A stretch of 64,000 bases of DNA, taken from positions 685,541-749,540 of the forward strand of contig NW_019775391.1 in NCBI RefSeq assembly GCF_001039355.2, read 5' to 3'. The notes beneath the pieces were generated by a model that was not told the origin of the DNA, made no database searches, and saw only the letters and a program-made list of their open reading frames with translations. Each line of letters opens with the position of its first letter. Within the stretch, counting starts at the first letter, position 1. Shown here piece by piece: positions 47,501 to 59,100 of the stretch. This stretch comes from Lingula anatina (Eukaryota; Brachiopoda; Lingulata; Lingulida; Lingulidae). The translations under genes and the position numbers were made by a program.

Positions 47501-49448
47501 GACAGCCACCAAAATCCATTTTATGTTGTATTTCATCTTCAAAAATGGTATCTAACAGGTACTGGTATTTAAAATGGTAATTTTTATTAATGAGTGCTTT
47601 TCATATGGGGTCTTATTTGCATATGATTTCTTCAATCAATCACTTCTTTAATAAGTCAACAGGGCAAATGGTCTTAATTTTCTCAAATAAGTCAATTAAT
47701 CATAATTGTGGTTTGACTCTCACAGGCCAGTCTTCCCAAGTAACTGAAGGCCATTGAATCTTGAAGGTACTACATGACAAGCCAGAGTAAATGCCCTGTT
47801 ACTTATTTTAATATTTAGTACCAGATTTTTTGCAACAGCACAGATAAAATCCACATGCCAAAAAGTTTCTCATGCAGTAGAGGAAAGGCTTTAAAACTGC
47901 ATATTCTTCAAACTTCTGGTGTTTTCAGGAAATAATGTAAAGGACCTCTGTGGTATTTCTTTCAGAATCTGTTATTTTTAACTATATGGTGGCATTTGGC
48001 AATGTTTAGCAGCAATAATTTGATGTGAGAACTCACTTAAAATGCATATTTGAAATGTATTTTAACACAAAAAATACTGATCAATTTATTCCATCAGTTA
48101 AAAAACTGCAGACTGGAAACGTTCTCATATAGACTCATGTGAGCAAAAACATCTTACCAATGGAATATGTCATAGCCAGTCTGTCAAAGTCTGTACTGTC
48201 TCTATGGTAATTCTTACAGAAGTGGAGTTGATTTTGTGTGCTTTCAGATCCACTAACAGTCACACACACAGGGCAGGAAGGGGGCCTGGGTGATCTTAGC
48301 TCAATTTTTTGGCCATTGCATCTGGAATAAGAAAATAGAAACTGTTAGTGCAATTATTCTAGGCATAATGAACTACTGGTAGTAGGCAATCAAGTAAAGA
48401 TTAAATGGACTTTGATTGCTCATTGTGGCTAAATTGAAATCAATTTTAATGTATTGATAACTGTTAAGAATTTTTTGCCTAGTGTCAGACATGGTCAGGG
48501 AACTGTTAGTATGACAACAGCTCTTTGCGGAGTCCATCGTTTCCAAACAAAGTATTGGAACATTTTAAAAAGTTTTTGATGAATCAATATGTCAGTAAAT
48601 GTGAACAAAGTTAATTTTTTAAGATAAGGTGAAATAAGTTTTGTGACTGATCAGAGTTATAAATGAAAACAGATCTTTGAGGAACAGAAACACAGTCAAA
48701 ATTTATTTCAACAAATTAGTTCCTGCAACTGTTTGTCCCACTTCATCTAAAACTGCTCTAGCTACATTTTTTTTTATTTCTAAAAAAATCTAATCTCTAC
48801 AATTATGCACAAACATACCCTTTCATACTTAATATTAAATCACGTTTATCACAAGTGCTTTATTTCATTTTTTTTTTTCATTTATAACTGAATGAGATCA
48901 TTTAAACTTACTTATGTGTATATTTTTGGCCCTTATGTATCTTTAAATCACAGCAAAGATCGTTTTCAGGGTCGATAGCCCTTGTTCCACAGCATCCCAG
49001 TCCAGCAGCGTAATAAAGAACCCCACGACAACATGTAGCAGTGTCATTGTGGTAGCAATCCCTGCCACAGGGGAGGTATGATTTAGGCACAATTTTTCCA
49101 TTGCAGCATTTATGTGTGTCAGAGTTATATGTGTCATAAACACCTGCAAAAAAAGTTTCATTTAACATAATTATAGAAAAAGAAATAGAAATAGAAAAAA
49201 AATTCTAATTCAGTTAAGTCACCTCTTTTATTTTCAAATGATTTTATACCACTTGTCATGATAAACCTTAATTACCATGTAAAGCCCCAAATAGCCCCTA
49301 AAAATTGTAAATAGCAATTAAAAATACAGGTGAAACTACTGGGTGTAAACAAACACTTATATTTCCTTCATCTGGAGCCCTTCTCCCACCCTACCCCACC
49401 CCTACACCACCCCATTCCACCCCCCACCCACCCCACCCCACCCACCCC
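44507..49448. repeat. 5-kb tandem duplication, unit 2
   Basis: Partner of 39373-44505. It contains Gal-D exons 3-5. It starts at an ATTT then AT microsatellite (44507-44567) and ends in a CCACCCC tract that runs into a 25-base N gap. It has an insertion of about 70 bp near 49220-49290 not present in unit 1. The stretch 44568-47005 holds no supported gene. Confidence 0.85.
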
Positions 49449-51173
49449 NNNNNNNNNNNNNNNNNNNNNNNNNACCCCCATTCAATCCCCCCACACACCC
49501 ACCTCACCCCACCCCTACACCACCCCATTCCACCCCCCACACCACCCCACCCCCACCCACACCCCCTTATCTCATACTTACCATCGCAACATTTATAGCT
49601 AGCATTAGGTTTTGGCAAGACTTTAATTCCACAGCAGAGTTGTTTGACTGGATCAAAACACTCCCCGTAGTAGTAGTCGCCCCTTAGTTGCTGTGTTTTA
49701 CAGTGGTCCTGGTGGTATTTCAGATAACACTCCACAGGGGATTTCAGGTGTCTTGATGCTGCTCCTAAAATTTGAAATAAAATCACTCATTAAAATACTA
49801 GTAAACTAGCCCAGCAGATAGTGTTTAAGATCAAATGTGAAAAAAAAGTAACTTAAAAGGAAAAAAAGGAATGTTTAAAACAGTTTGTTTGTTTGTCTTT
49901 GAAAGACAAGATCCAACTAAGAATTATATTTTTAACTACTGCAGGTCCGTAGCCAGCAATTTCAGAGGGGGGTTCGTTTTCTGAAAAAGTGGACCTTTTA
50001 CCATAAAATCCTCAAGTACATGGATCAAATTTTACCCAGAGTGGACCTTTTCCCAGCAAAAAGGGTGGTTCTTTCGAACCCCCGGAACTCCCCCTGCTAC
50101 GGGCCTGTATATACTGCCACCATATAGTACATGTACTGTGCATGTCTGCATAACAGCAGCAGTTACCACACACACGAGAAATAAATCATGATAATAATTT
50201 GTATCAATTAAAATGAAACCTAGCAAATGCGAAGAACTTTTAAGGCAACTTAATTAAGTTAATCGTAACAGTTACAGTTGAGTTACAATATCATTACAGT
50301 TGCGCTCAAAAAGAACACTCCACATTGTTATCTGTTTGTTACCTTTTGTTATCAAAAGTGACTCTCTTGTTAACGTTACTTCTGAACTCAACTGTAAATC
50401 TCAGCTGAGTGTTGTCATTGTTTACAGTGTAACAGGATCTAGTATACTACCCAGTACATGGATCTGGACTTTTCTTGGAAGAACTACGTCAGCATAATTC
50501 ATGAAAATAAGATAACTTGATATGTGTACACCTGCTGGGGTTGACAACAGATAACACATGGTAAGTCAACTATTTTCAAAGAATTTTTAATCGTATTAAA
50601 TACATACTTCATTCGATTCTTACCTAGCAAAATATCTGTAAGGGCAATCAGTAGATGATACAAAAAAATCCTTGAATAAAGTACTGAGAACATGATAAAG
50701 CTCTCAGTAACTCTTACACTGGTACCTGTGACACTACTGTGTATATATATATAAGACATACCCTTCTTTAGTGGGACCTAGCTATATATATACTATAAGC
50801 TATAAGTATATGTACGTGAGTCAGTGGGAGTGTTTTGGGGAAAATTTTCTCACCAGGCAGTAGGTGAGAGTGTGAAAAAAATTTTGTTTTACCCCGCTAC
50901 TTCCAATATTTGAAGACTTCTTGTTTCAAAACAGCATTTGAAGTGTATGGTTATTCCCATTAGGATTAGTAGTTGATACACTGTAGGTTTATTTCTTTGT
51001 CATCAGTTAACTTCACTCTCTGTCTCAGTTTAACATTTTAAAAGGTCTGAAAATACTACATGTACTACATGTTAATTGGTCAAAGATTTTTCTTCGTATA
51101 ACCACTTTGGTTTTTAGAGCTCCCACCTGTCATTATCTTCTTTTATTGTTAAGTATACAGCATGTATATATAA

Positions 51174-51209
<36 letters not shown>

Positions 51210-51576
51210 AATGGGTGTGGGTTTTTGGGGGAAATATGTTTCACAGTGGATGAGTGTGTGAAAAAGTTTCTGTTTTTGATAACATCTTCCAATATTTAGG
51301 ACTTCCTGTTTCAAGACTGCATTTAGTGTGAATTTAACTCTCTACTCCCATTGTTTAAAAAAATCCCCAGTGATCATAAAAAGATGACCAAAAGCATATA
51401 ACCATAACAGTATACTAGCATTAAACTTAATGGTCAGTAACCAAGCTGTTGATAGATATCAAGCTCTGTATGTGTCATTAGTGAACTCCACTTTCTGTGC
51501 TAATTATATATTCAACAATAAATAAAAAAGGTACAAAAAGCATTTTCTGTAGTTTATATATATATATATATTACAA

Positions 51577-51614
<38 letters not shown>

Positions 51615-53317
51615 CAAAAAGTTTGTGCTTTTTGGTCGGGAACTGGCATGGGCGTCTGCAGGGGGGGCGTGAATGGGGTCACTTGACCCCCCCTGGAATT
51701 TTGGCAGCACATTAATTGCGGGTACCCAGCCAATCATTATCTCCCCTTTCAATGACTTTGACCCCCCCTAGATAATTTTCTTCAGACGCCCATGGGAACT
51801 GGGTATATACATGTATACAATTTTCAAAAATTGCATGCAGGCACCCTTAGGCCTGCATCTTTATAACATAAATATGTTATTTATTGTCCACTTTTATTAA
51901 ATGCAAACCCCTCATGATATGAATTTACTTTAGTTTAAATCCAATAGTCAATTTATCTGTTATAAAATCAATTAACAAAAATCAAGATGGAAAATCAATT
52001 AATGTACATCGTATTATGTTACAATAATGCTTGCTGCATATTAGATGAAATAACGTAATCATAATTAAACTTAATTTGTGGGGTTGCAATTATAAGAAAC
52101 TCTAAAAAATTTAATATATCAGGCCGAATCTGTGGTCCTGGAGAATTAATATACGTTACATTGTAATTTTTTATAGCTCGCCTTTAAAGACACACCAAAC
52201 AATTGTTTGATTATGATAAGCTTCAGAATCAGGGCATATGTTGGCTAAAGATCAAATAGTTAATTTGAAAACTATTAATCAATACGTTAAGCAGGCAAAG
52301 TGAAACCTATTTCGTAACTTGATAGGTTACACATATAGTATAGACAATGTAGAGAGTAGCATGATCATATATCACCTGACATATCCTTAAAGTCCAATTG
52401 AGTTTAATACGGCAGACATGAAAAAATTGGACAGAGCATATAAGCACAGCGGTAAGGTAACTTGTCACACCGACTACAAGTTAACATGTATATAAACACT
52501 TGTCACAATGGTATTTATACTGAAGTGGTACTTGTAGGTCGCACTAAAATATAAAAATACCACAGTTGAAAGGGTCAGCTGTGAAGAACTGCGAGCAAAT
52601 TAACTGGTAGCAGCAAACAGGTTGGTTATAGCTTATGTCATATATAGGCCATGGAGGATAATGGTATTAATATCAAACACGTAGGTTAATTACAGCAGAT
52701 TGTGAATACAGATTCAGGTAGGTGCTGCTCAGAAATCTGTCATCCATTAGAAATTGTATACTGATAGGCATTTTGTTTTACTAAAGTATATGTTTTGTGC
52801 TGCCATAAATATATTTTAAACATGTCAACATCACACCTTACATACATGTATAATTGGTTGGTCTCCTGACACATTATGCGTCCCTAGATACTGTACATAC
52901 TAGTATGTACTGGAGTAGTGAATTTTTAGGCATATGAGATTTCTGATGTGGGGCACAAAATGTTGATGATTATAAAACCCATAGGAGTATATATGTCTTT
53001 TAAGAAAAGTGCATTTAGATATTTACGATAGATTTAATACTTGTTTAATCAAGAACCCACCTGCAGCATTTTTTATTTGTGAAAAACTTGGGCCTTACAC
53101 TCCGTTTTTTTTTTTTTTTTTTTTTTAAATCAAGACCTCTGTCTTTGATATAGGGTTTGAACATGCAGTTTTGAAGTCAACCAGGCAACATGATAAGCTG
53201 GTATGAGATAAGACTCACAGGGAGCAGGCACCAGTACTTACCCGTAGCCCTGTGACAGAGACTTGTTACATGTATCAATACCACAGCACAGACTAAGCCA
53301 AAGCATGTCCACTTCAT
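47006..53317 (-). CDS. Gal-D: galaxin-like secreted protein with NTR-like C-terminal module
   Basis: Five exons: 53242-53317, 49582-49764, 48912-49143, 48158-48321, 47006-47373; 340 residues, all phases consistent. Exon 1 is a signal peptide (MKWTCFGLVCAVVLIHVTSL). Exon 2 is a head module (CFDPVKQLCC...YKCC). Exon 3 has four CC pairs. Exons 4-5 read as an NTR/C345C domain: SCPVC, HFCKN, LDAKVALR, IRDSRRV, GTCCKS, DNECASG, GSRIFVM, then a Lys/Arg tail. Six cysteines in that part fit the usual NTR count. It is the shortest and clearest member of the cluster for seeing the domain order. Exons 3-5 lie in duplication unit 2; exon 2 lies just beyond the 49449-49473 gap, so the intron between exons 2 and 3 is incompletely sequenced. 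Confidence 0.75.
49449..49473. other. Assembly gap (25 N) in a CCACCCC low-complexity tract
   Basis: A run of N inside a C-rich tract (49387-49565, built of CCACCCC and CCTACACCA units) in the Gal-D exon 2-3 intron. A related tract ends unit 1 at 44395-44505. Confidence 0.95.
49941..50108. mobile_element. MITE-like foldback element in Gal-D intron 1
   Basis: Left gcaggtccgtagcc and right gctacgggcctgt form inverted ends; aggggggttcg and cgaacccccgg mirror each other inside. About 168 bp, non-coding. Confidence 0.55.
51556..51612. repeat. (TA)n microsatellites in Gal-D intron 1
   Basis: Two TA runs separated by ttacaaaaaat, with a (TG)n run nearby at about 51176-51206. Confidence 0.9.
51638..51800. 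mobile_element. MITE-like foldback element in Gal-D intron 1
   Basis: Left gggaactggcatgggcgtct mirrors right agacgcccatgggaact; tgacccccc tracts lie inside. About 160 bp, non-coding. Confidence 0.55.
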
Positions 53318-53570
53318 TTTTATTCTTTCTTTAGTCCAGGTATTCCTCTTCTAATTTTTATTCCTGATTGGTTTTAAACGGCTTCCAGTTGTAACTCCTC
53401 AAATGCTTCTTTTTTACTTGATCGATTTTAACAGCTTTCAGGCTTAAATTCAGAATAAGTTGAATTTGAGAAAATAAATCAAATTATGTATGACTAGCAG
53501 GTTTAAATATCCTTTCCTGACTTTCTGAGATCTTAACATCAATAAAAAGTTTGAGCATCAGTGAAGTGCC

Positions 53571-53576
53571 TTTATA
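53571..53576 (-). promoter_or_regulatory. Candidate TATA box of Gal-D
   Basis: ctataaagg on the minus strand about 255 bp before the ATG at 53317. Sequence fits a TATA box but the distance leaves a longer leader than in Gal-B and Gal-C. Confidence 0.3.
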
Positions 53577-54267
53577 GAAAAAATTGGGAATTTGGCTATT
53601 ATACTTCATTTAAATTTGGCAAATTTGTAATGAGATAAATTAAGACAAGGTAAAACCTGGTTCTCAGCACCTGACATCCTGTTGGTTACACCCCTGAGTT
53701 TAAATGCTCAAGGTTGAGTTAAATTTAATTGTCATAATAAGTAAATATGTAAAATGTGATTTTAAAGATGTTATCTTTACCTGGAAGTGGTCAATTTTTT
53801 AAATTAGAAACATAAAAAAAGATATAATACATGTACCCAGCACTGCATGACAATTATAGGTGCAGGGGATTTCTATCAAATTTTCACAGCAGCTTAATAA
53901 GCTACAATTTTCCAGCAAGGCCATAGAAAATCCCATTGCTTTTATGTCAAAAATCAATTACTGATAAACATACCTCGATACATCATGCAAGAGTTCTTAT
54001 ATCTAGATGAAGGAAACAATTATAAAATCTAAAGGGTATTGATAATTAAATAAAAATACAATTGGAATTTCAGAGAAACAATATGTTTACTTATGATGGA
54101 AGACAAATAAGAAGGCAAATATTAAAAAAAATAACATTGTTGTGAAATACAGGAAATAGGTAATTCTAATTAGTCATAGGGGAATTCCCCTTATGAATTC
54201 CCATACTCGAAATTACTGTTTCATATGATCTTTTGATAAGGGTTAATTGCTTTCCAATAAAATATAT

Positions 54268-54581
54268 CAGTGGCAGATTTGGGGGGGGGGGGGGGGGGCA
54301 GGTGATCCCCCCCCCCCTCCACCATTTCTGAATAAAATCACACCAATGGTCCCCTCTTAAAATTAGAATCTTGACTAGCTGAATCATAGTTCTTTTAAGA
54401 ACTACGTTTAAAAACTTACCAAATAGTACTGTTCGCTCTTTTAAGTACCAAAATTTTTCAGGGGCCTTCAGCGAGTTCAAACCTCACAACAAGGGGGGTG
54501 GGTTGAGGGTTGGCTTCTAATCCTCGTCATGTCATTCCTAAAATCCTGACCCCCCTTCCATTAATCCTGAATCTGCCCCTG
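54268..54581. mobile_element. MITE-like foldback element
   Basis: Left cagtggcagattt and right aatctgcccctg are inverted, with G-rich and C-rich runs just inside. About 314 bp. A related pair of ends (caggggcggatt ... gatttgcccctg) is at 59288-59458. Confidence 0.5.
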
Positions 54582-56174
54582 TATGTTATGGTTAAAGCAG
54601 AGAAAGTAATGTGGCATGTCAGAATTATGCAAATATTTCAAGAAATGTGTTTATCACTGACAAGAAGCAAATATTCACTTTTTTGTTGAATCCAATTAAA
54701 ACACAAGAAGATGAGGGATATCACTGCAGCCCTAAAACTTCCCTCTGGGGGGGGGGGAGGGAGTTAACAGGGAAGGGGAAGTGTTAACAGGCTATGATGT
54801 TTCATGTTTTACATTCAACTACAAATCCACCCCCAAATACCCATTTGATTTTTATAGATTTCCTCATTCATTCTGTTGTTATTCAAACACAAAATATGTG
54901 CATGTTGAGAACGATGGTTTTAAACCGCAAAAGCCCATTGCTCATTATTAATCTTATAATTCGGCGTTTACAACAAAAATGAGTGGATTTTAAAAAGCCT
55001 TTATTTAGCACATTAGCTGTGATACGTATAAACAAATCAGATGAAATTATTTTAAGATAATTTATAAATATCTACAAACTTTGCATTCATCACTGGCTTT
55101 TTATTTATTTCTTTTTTCAGCATAAATACACTATATATATTTTGAATTCCACCAGCAGATCAAGAACCTGAGGATCCACCACCCCACTTTGGAAATTTTT
55201 TTTAAATTTTGCGGAGTTTGGGGGATTTTTTGAATTGGGAATTTTTTGAAGTAAATAAATTTTGAGCATATTGCCAGAGTGATCAGCTTATCAACTTTTT
55301 GGGCTGATGAGTTTCTGAGTGCATGAGGGGAAGTGGGCGGAGACAGGTGCACCATTTGATTTTAAATTATACCCATGACAAGTGGCAGTAAGCACCAATA
55401 ATGAAAATAAATAGCAATACACTGTACACTGAGCATTAAAAAAATACACAACCAAGAACCTATTACATCTTAGCACAAAACAATGAAACATTCACATTGG
55501 AATAGATTGGTAATAAATGTGGTAATAAATATGCATACCATAACTACAGTGTATGTACACTTAACAATTAATTTACTTCATGAACTTTAAACAAGGTGAC
55601 AGCAGGAGTTCATTGCACCTCCAGCCAGGTAAGAAAATATGTGAAAACATATCCTTTATATCCAAGACCTGTACATCTCGATTTAGTTCATCAATTTTTA
55701 ATACAGTTTGTTTATATGGCACATGTTGTTTTTATGGCACATGATCTCAATTTTTTAAAACTGATTTGCCAGTATTTAACTGTTTATAATCCATTTCTGA
55801 ACAGAGACAAATAGTATACAAAGAGGAAATGCAACAATATATACATTAAATGACTATGCAATCTTGTACATCCATAAAATAAATAAAAATAGTACCTTCT
55901 GATGGCAGTGATGCATGCATTTGTGATATGTTCACGTACCAGCATGATATTTTAATAACTAAACAAAATTCCAATTGTAATAAAAACAAATAAAACTATG
56001 ATCTACATGTACAGTACGGCTTCTTGAATTTTTTACGATAAATTATTGATAAAATTCTAATGATTCTAATGATTTTTCAGTAGACGGTTGCAGAGCTACT
56101 GAAACTATAACTTTTATATATATATATATATATATATATTATTTTATAAGAATCTGAGCTACAGTAGTTTTATA

Positions 56175-59100
56175 TTAACTATTTATTCTAAACTTGGACC
56201 ATTTCACTATAAGGTAAGGCTTCCTGAGTACATCACTCTCTTTAAACAAGAAGACCAATCTCCCTGACCTTGTTTTTCCTGGTTTTTTTAGTAATATTTC
56301 TTTGCAAGAACCTGGCAGTCGAAATGCATGTCTTTTTTTTCTTTTGCTCCTCCACTTTTTCCTTCCCCTTATTATTGTTTTTCCTTTGACAAAACAACTG
56401 TTCTCAGTACAGTTAACTCTGCCTTTCACCACTGGAAAAGAAAAAGAATTGATGCAGTTTTAAAAAAAACTTGACTACAGGAGCAGATACGTTACATCTA
56501 GAATGAAAGGGGTAAATCTTCCTACCCCACCCCCCACCCCTTTGTACATGTAAGTATATATGCCCTGCTGATATCTCATTAAAGAATCCCCCTCTGATAT
56601 TTTAATATATGTACTGCCAATACCACTGACCCGAAGGTTATCTGTATATCAGATGCTTATTTCATGCAGATTGATCTACCATGGAAAATAGTTGGAAATG
56701 CATTCTAATTAAAGGGATAACAACTCTTCGTATGAGAACTACATTTCACAATAAATACATTGTAAAAAACACACAGAACTATTATATATTTTCTGTTTTA
56801 CCAGTTATAGGATTTGTTCTGAAATGTGCTTGCCTTCAGACCACGTGACCTCCATAGCTGGCTATACTCTGTAATAATCTCTAAGAGATTATTACAAAAA
56901 AGCAAACTTTTTAGAAAAAAAAACAAGGACTAACTTTGAATGTAGAAATGGATTCATTAACTACTGGTAAGTATGGGAAAAATTGCCGTTTACCCCAGGA
57001 AAATTCAGTTTTTGGCCGAAATGAACAGTTGTTATCCTTTAAGCACATTCTTAAACATAAGGAACAATTATTTTTACCCCTCAATATAGGTCATCCAATC
57101 CTTTTTAGACCCTCATTCCACTAAAAATTTCCAAAGCAAGGTTAAAAACATTTGGTAACATATCATTTTGCATAACTGCACTGGTAGAGTGGAACAAGCT
57201 GCCAATTTTCCTAAGACAGATAAAACACAGGAATCTTTTAAAAAGAAATTGCAAACACACATTTTCAAAATGTTTTATTCGTGATATTTGTTAATTTTTA
57301 TCTTAATTTACATTATACAGGCAAAACCATAGATTTTTCATTTTTAAATTACTGGTTATAGAAGTCAAACTTCACATGCATAAGCGGAGGTTTTCCAAAT
57401 AAGCCATTCATTTTCACCGACTTCATTTCCAGGTATCACAAGACTCCCACTCCCTTCAAATTGTGTCAAGATGGCTGACTACTAAAGATTTTTTTTTTTT
57501 GTGATATTGATTAAGGCCATTTATCTGTTGTTTTGTGCTTTAAAAGTTTTAATCAAAAAAAATTATCCTCAGCTAAGTTCAATAAAATGCGTTTCATGCA
57601 CTCAAAATGCTTTTTAAATCCTACTTTGTCTAGCTCTAATCAATATATAATTTACCTTGACTTCCAGACGATATCAAAATGGAATTAAATTTATTTTCAA
57701 TATAGGGTGGGCAGGGCTCGGGACGTGGAGTCGTGGTTGTTGTAGTGGTGGTCATCGGCAGCCTTATAAAAGATTAAAATTAAGTTTACAATGTATTACT
57801 ACTTGCATTTACATGAATGATCACAGTGGTAAAGAAATTATTCGATCTTTGCTCTTCTAAGAAGGGCTGTGCAGTCAATGGAATTTTGTGTGCTTGCTTT
57901 TAATTGCATATTTTTTTAGTAATAAGAAAAAAAGGAAATGTCTATTCCTGTTTGTATATATATGAAAACATCAGCCAGTTATAAGCTAGAGTAATTGCAA
58001 ATTGTCAGATAAAAATGTTTTTGATTTCCACTTCAAAGTTTAGCAAATGGACCCTTAAATAATTTGATAATAGTATAAACATGTTAAAGTGTTTATCTGA
58101 AAACATTATTTTGCTTAATTTTATTGCAATTTCACAAATTACTATTGACAAAAAATATCACTGGTAAGGAAATGTAAAACAAAAATCAATAAAATATATA
58201 CATTTTTGGCATTTGTTGAAGTCTGATACCAAATTGGCATGTTAGTTCTGGATCAGAAGAGTTGTACAGTCTAGTACCACAGCATTTCATGGCGTCGCTC
58301 TTTTTCGCATATTTCACTCCGCGACAACACAGCTCCCTCCTGGTGTCAAACATGTGCCGGCCACACCTCTGTCGGTAATTAGGTTGCCCCTGTTGTAGTT
58401 GTCGTGGTGGTCTCTTCACAAGAGAGCCAAACTGACACAGGAGCTGTGGATTCGAAGAGTTGAAGGTTTTAGTACCGCAGCACTTGATGGCAGAGCTTGG
58501 TTTGGGGTGGATCATTCCACGGCAACATAGCTGCCCTCTGGTGTCAATAGTTCTGCCACGTCCACACTGTTGTCTATGAGAGGCCTTAGCTACAAGTCCT
58601 TGTTTTTCACAAAGCTGTAAGAATAATGATAATAATATAATTGTATAAGACAGTATTCTATGCCAGTTTTTAATTTAATAATATTTAATTAATTTCAAAA
58701 GTAGATTTCCACACATATTACATTATATTCCTTAATAAAAAACCTTACAACTGTAATATTTTTATTGTCAAAATTCCCAGATAACAGAGATATTCAGAGG
58801 CAATAGAGAGGTTTAGAAAACTTAATTACGCATGCAATTATGATTATGAATAGAGGAAGAGAACCCATTTTTTTCTATTGTATTATGTATGTATTATGTA
58901 CTTTTGGGCACCATCTGTACTTGCTACAATATTCCCTGATAAAACATGTAGGTCCCAGTATGCAACTTACAGGTTTTAATGTGTATTCTTTAATTTTATT
59001 TGTTACCTGTAACTTTTGAAATCCATATAATACCCATACAATCACTCAGCAAATCACTAGCTTCCTTGTAATGATTAAAGAAATAGTAATTCATCATTTT

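Larger units (their letters stand above)
53318..56174. other. Gal-D upstream flank and Gal-A 3' flank
   Basis: Holds the Gal-D promoter candidate at 53571-53576 and a foldback element at 54268-54581. Open frames here come from low complexity (G/C runs) and lack motifs. No further gene seen. Confidence 0.45.
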
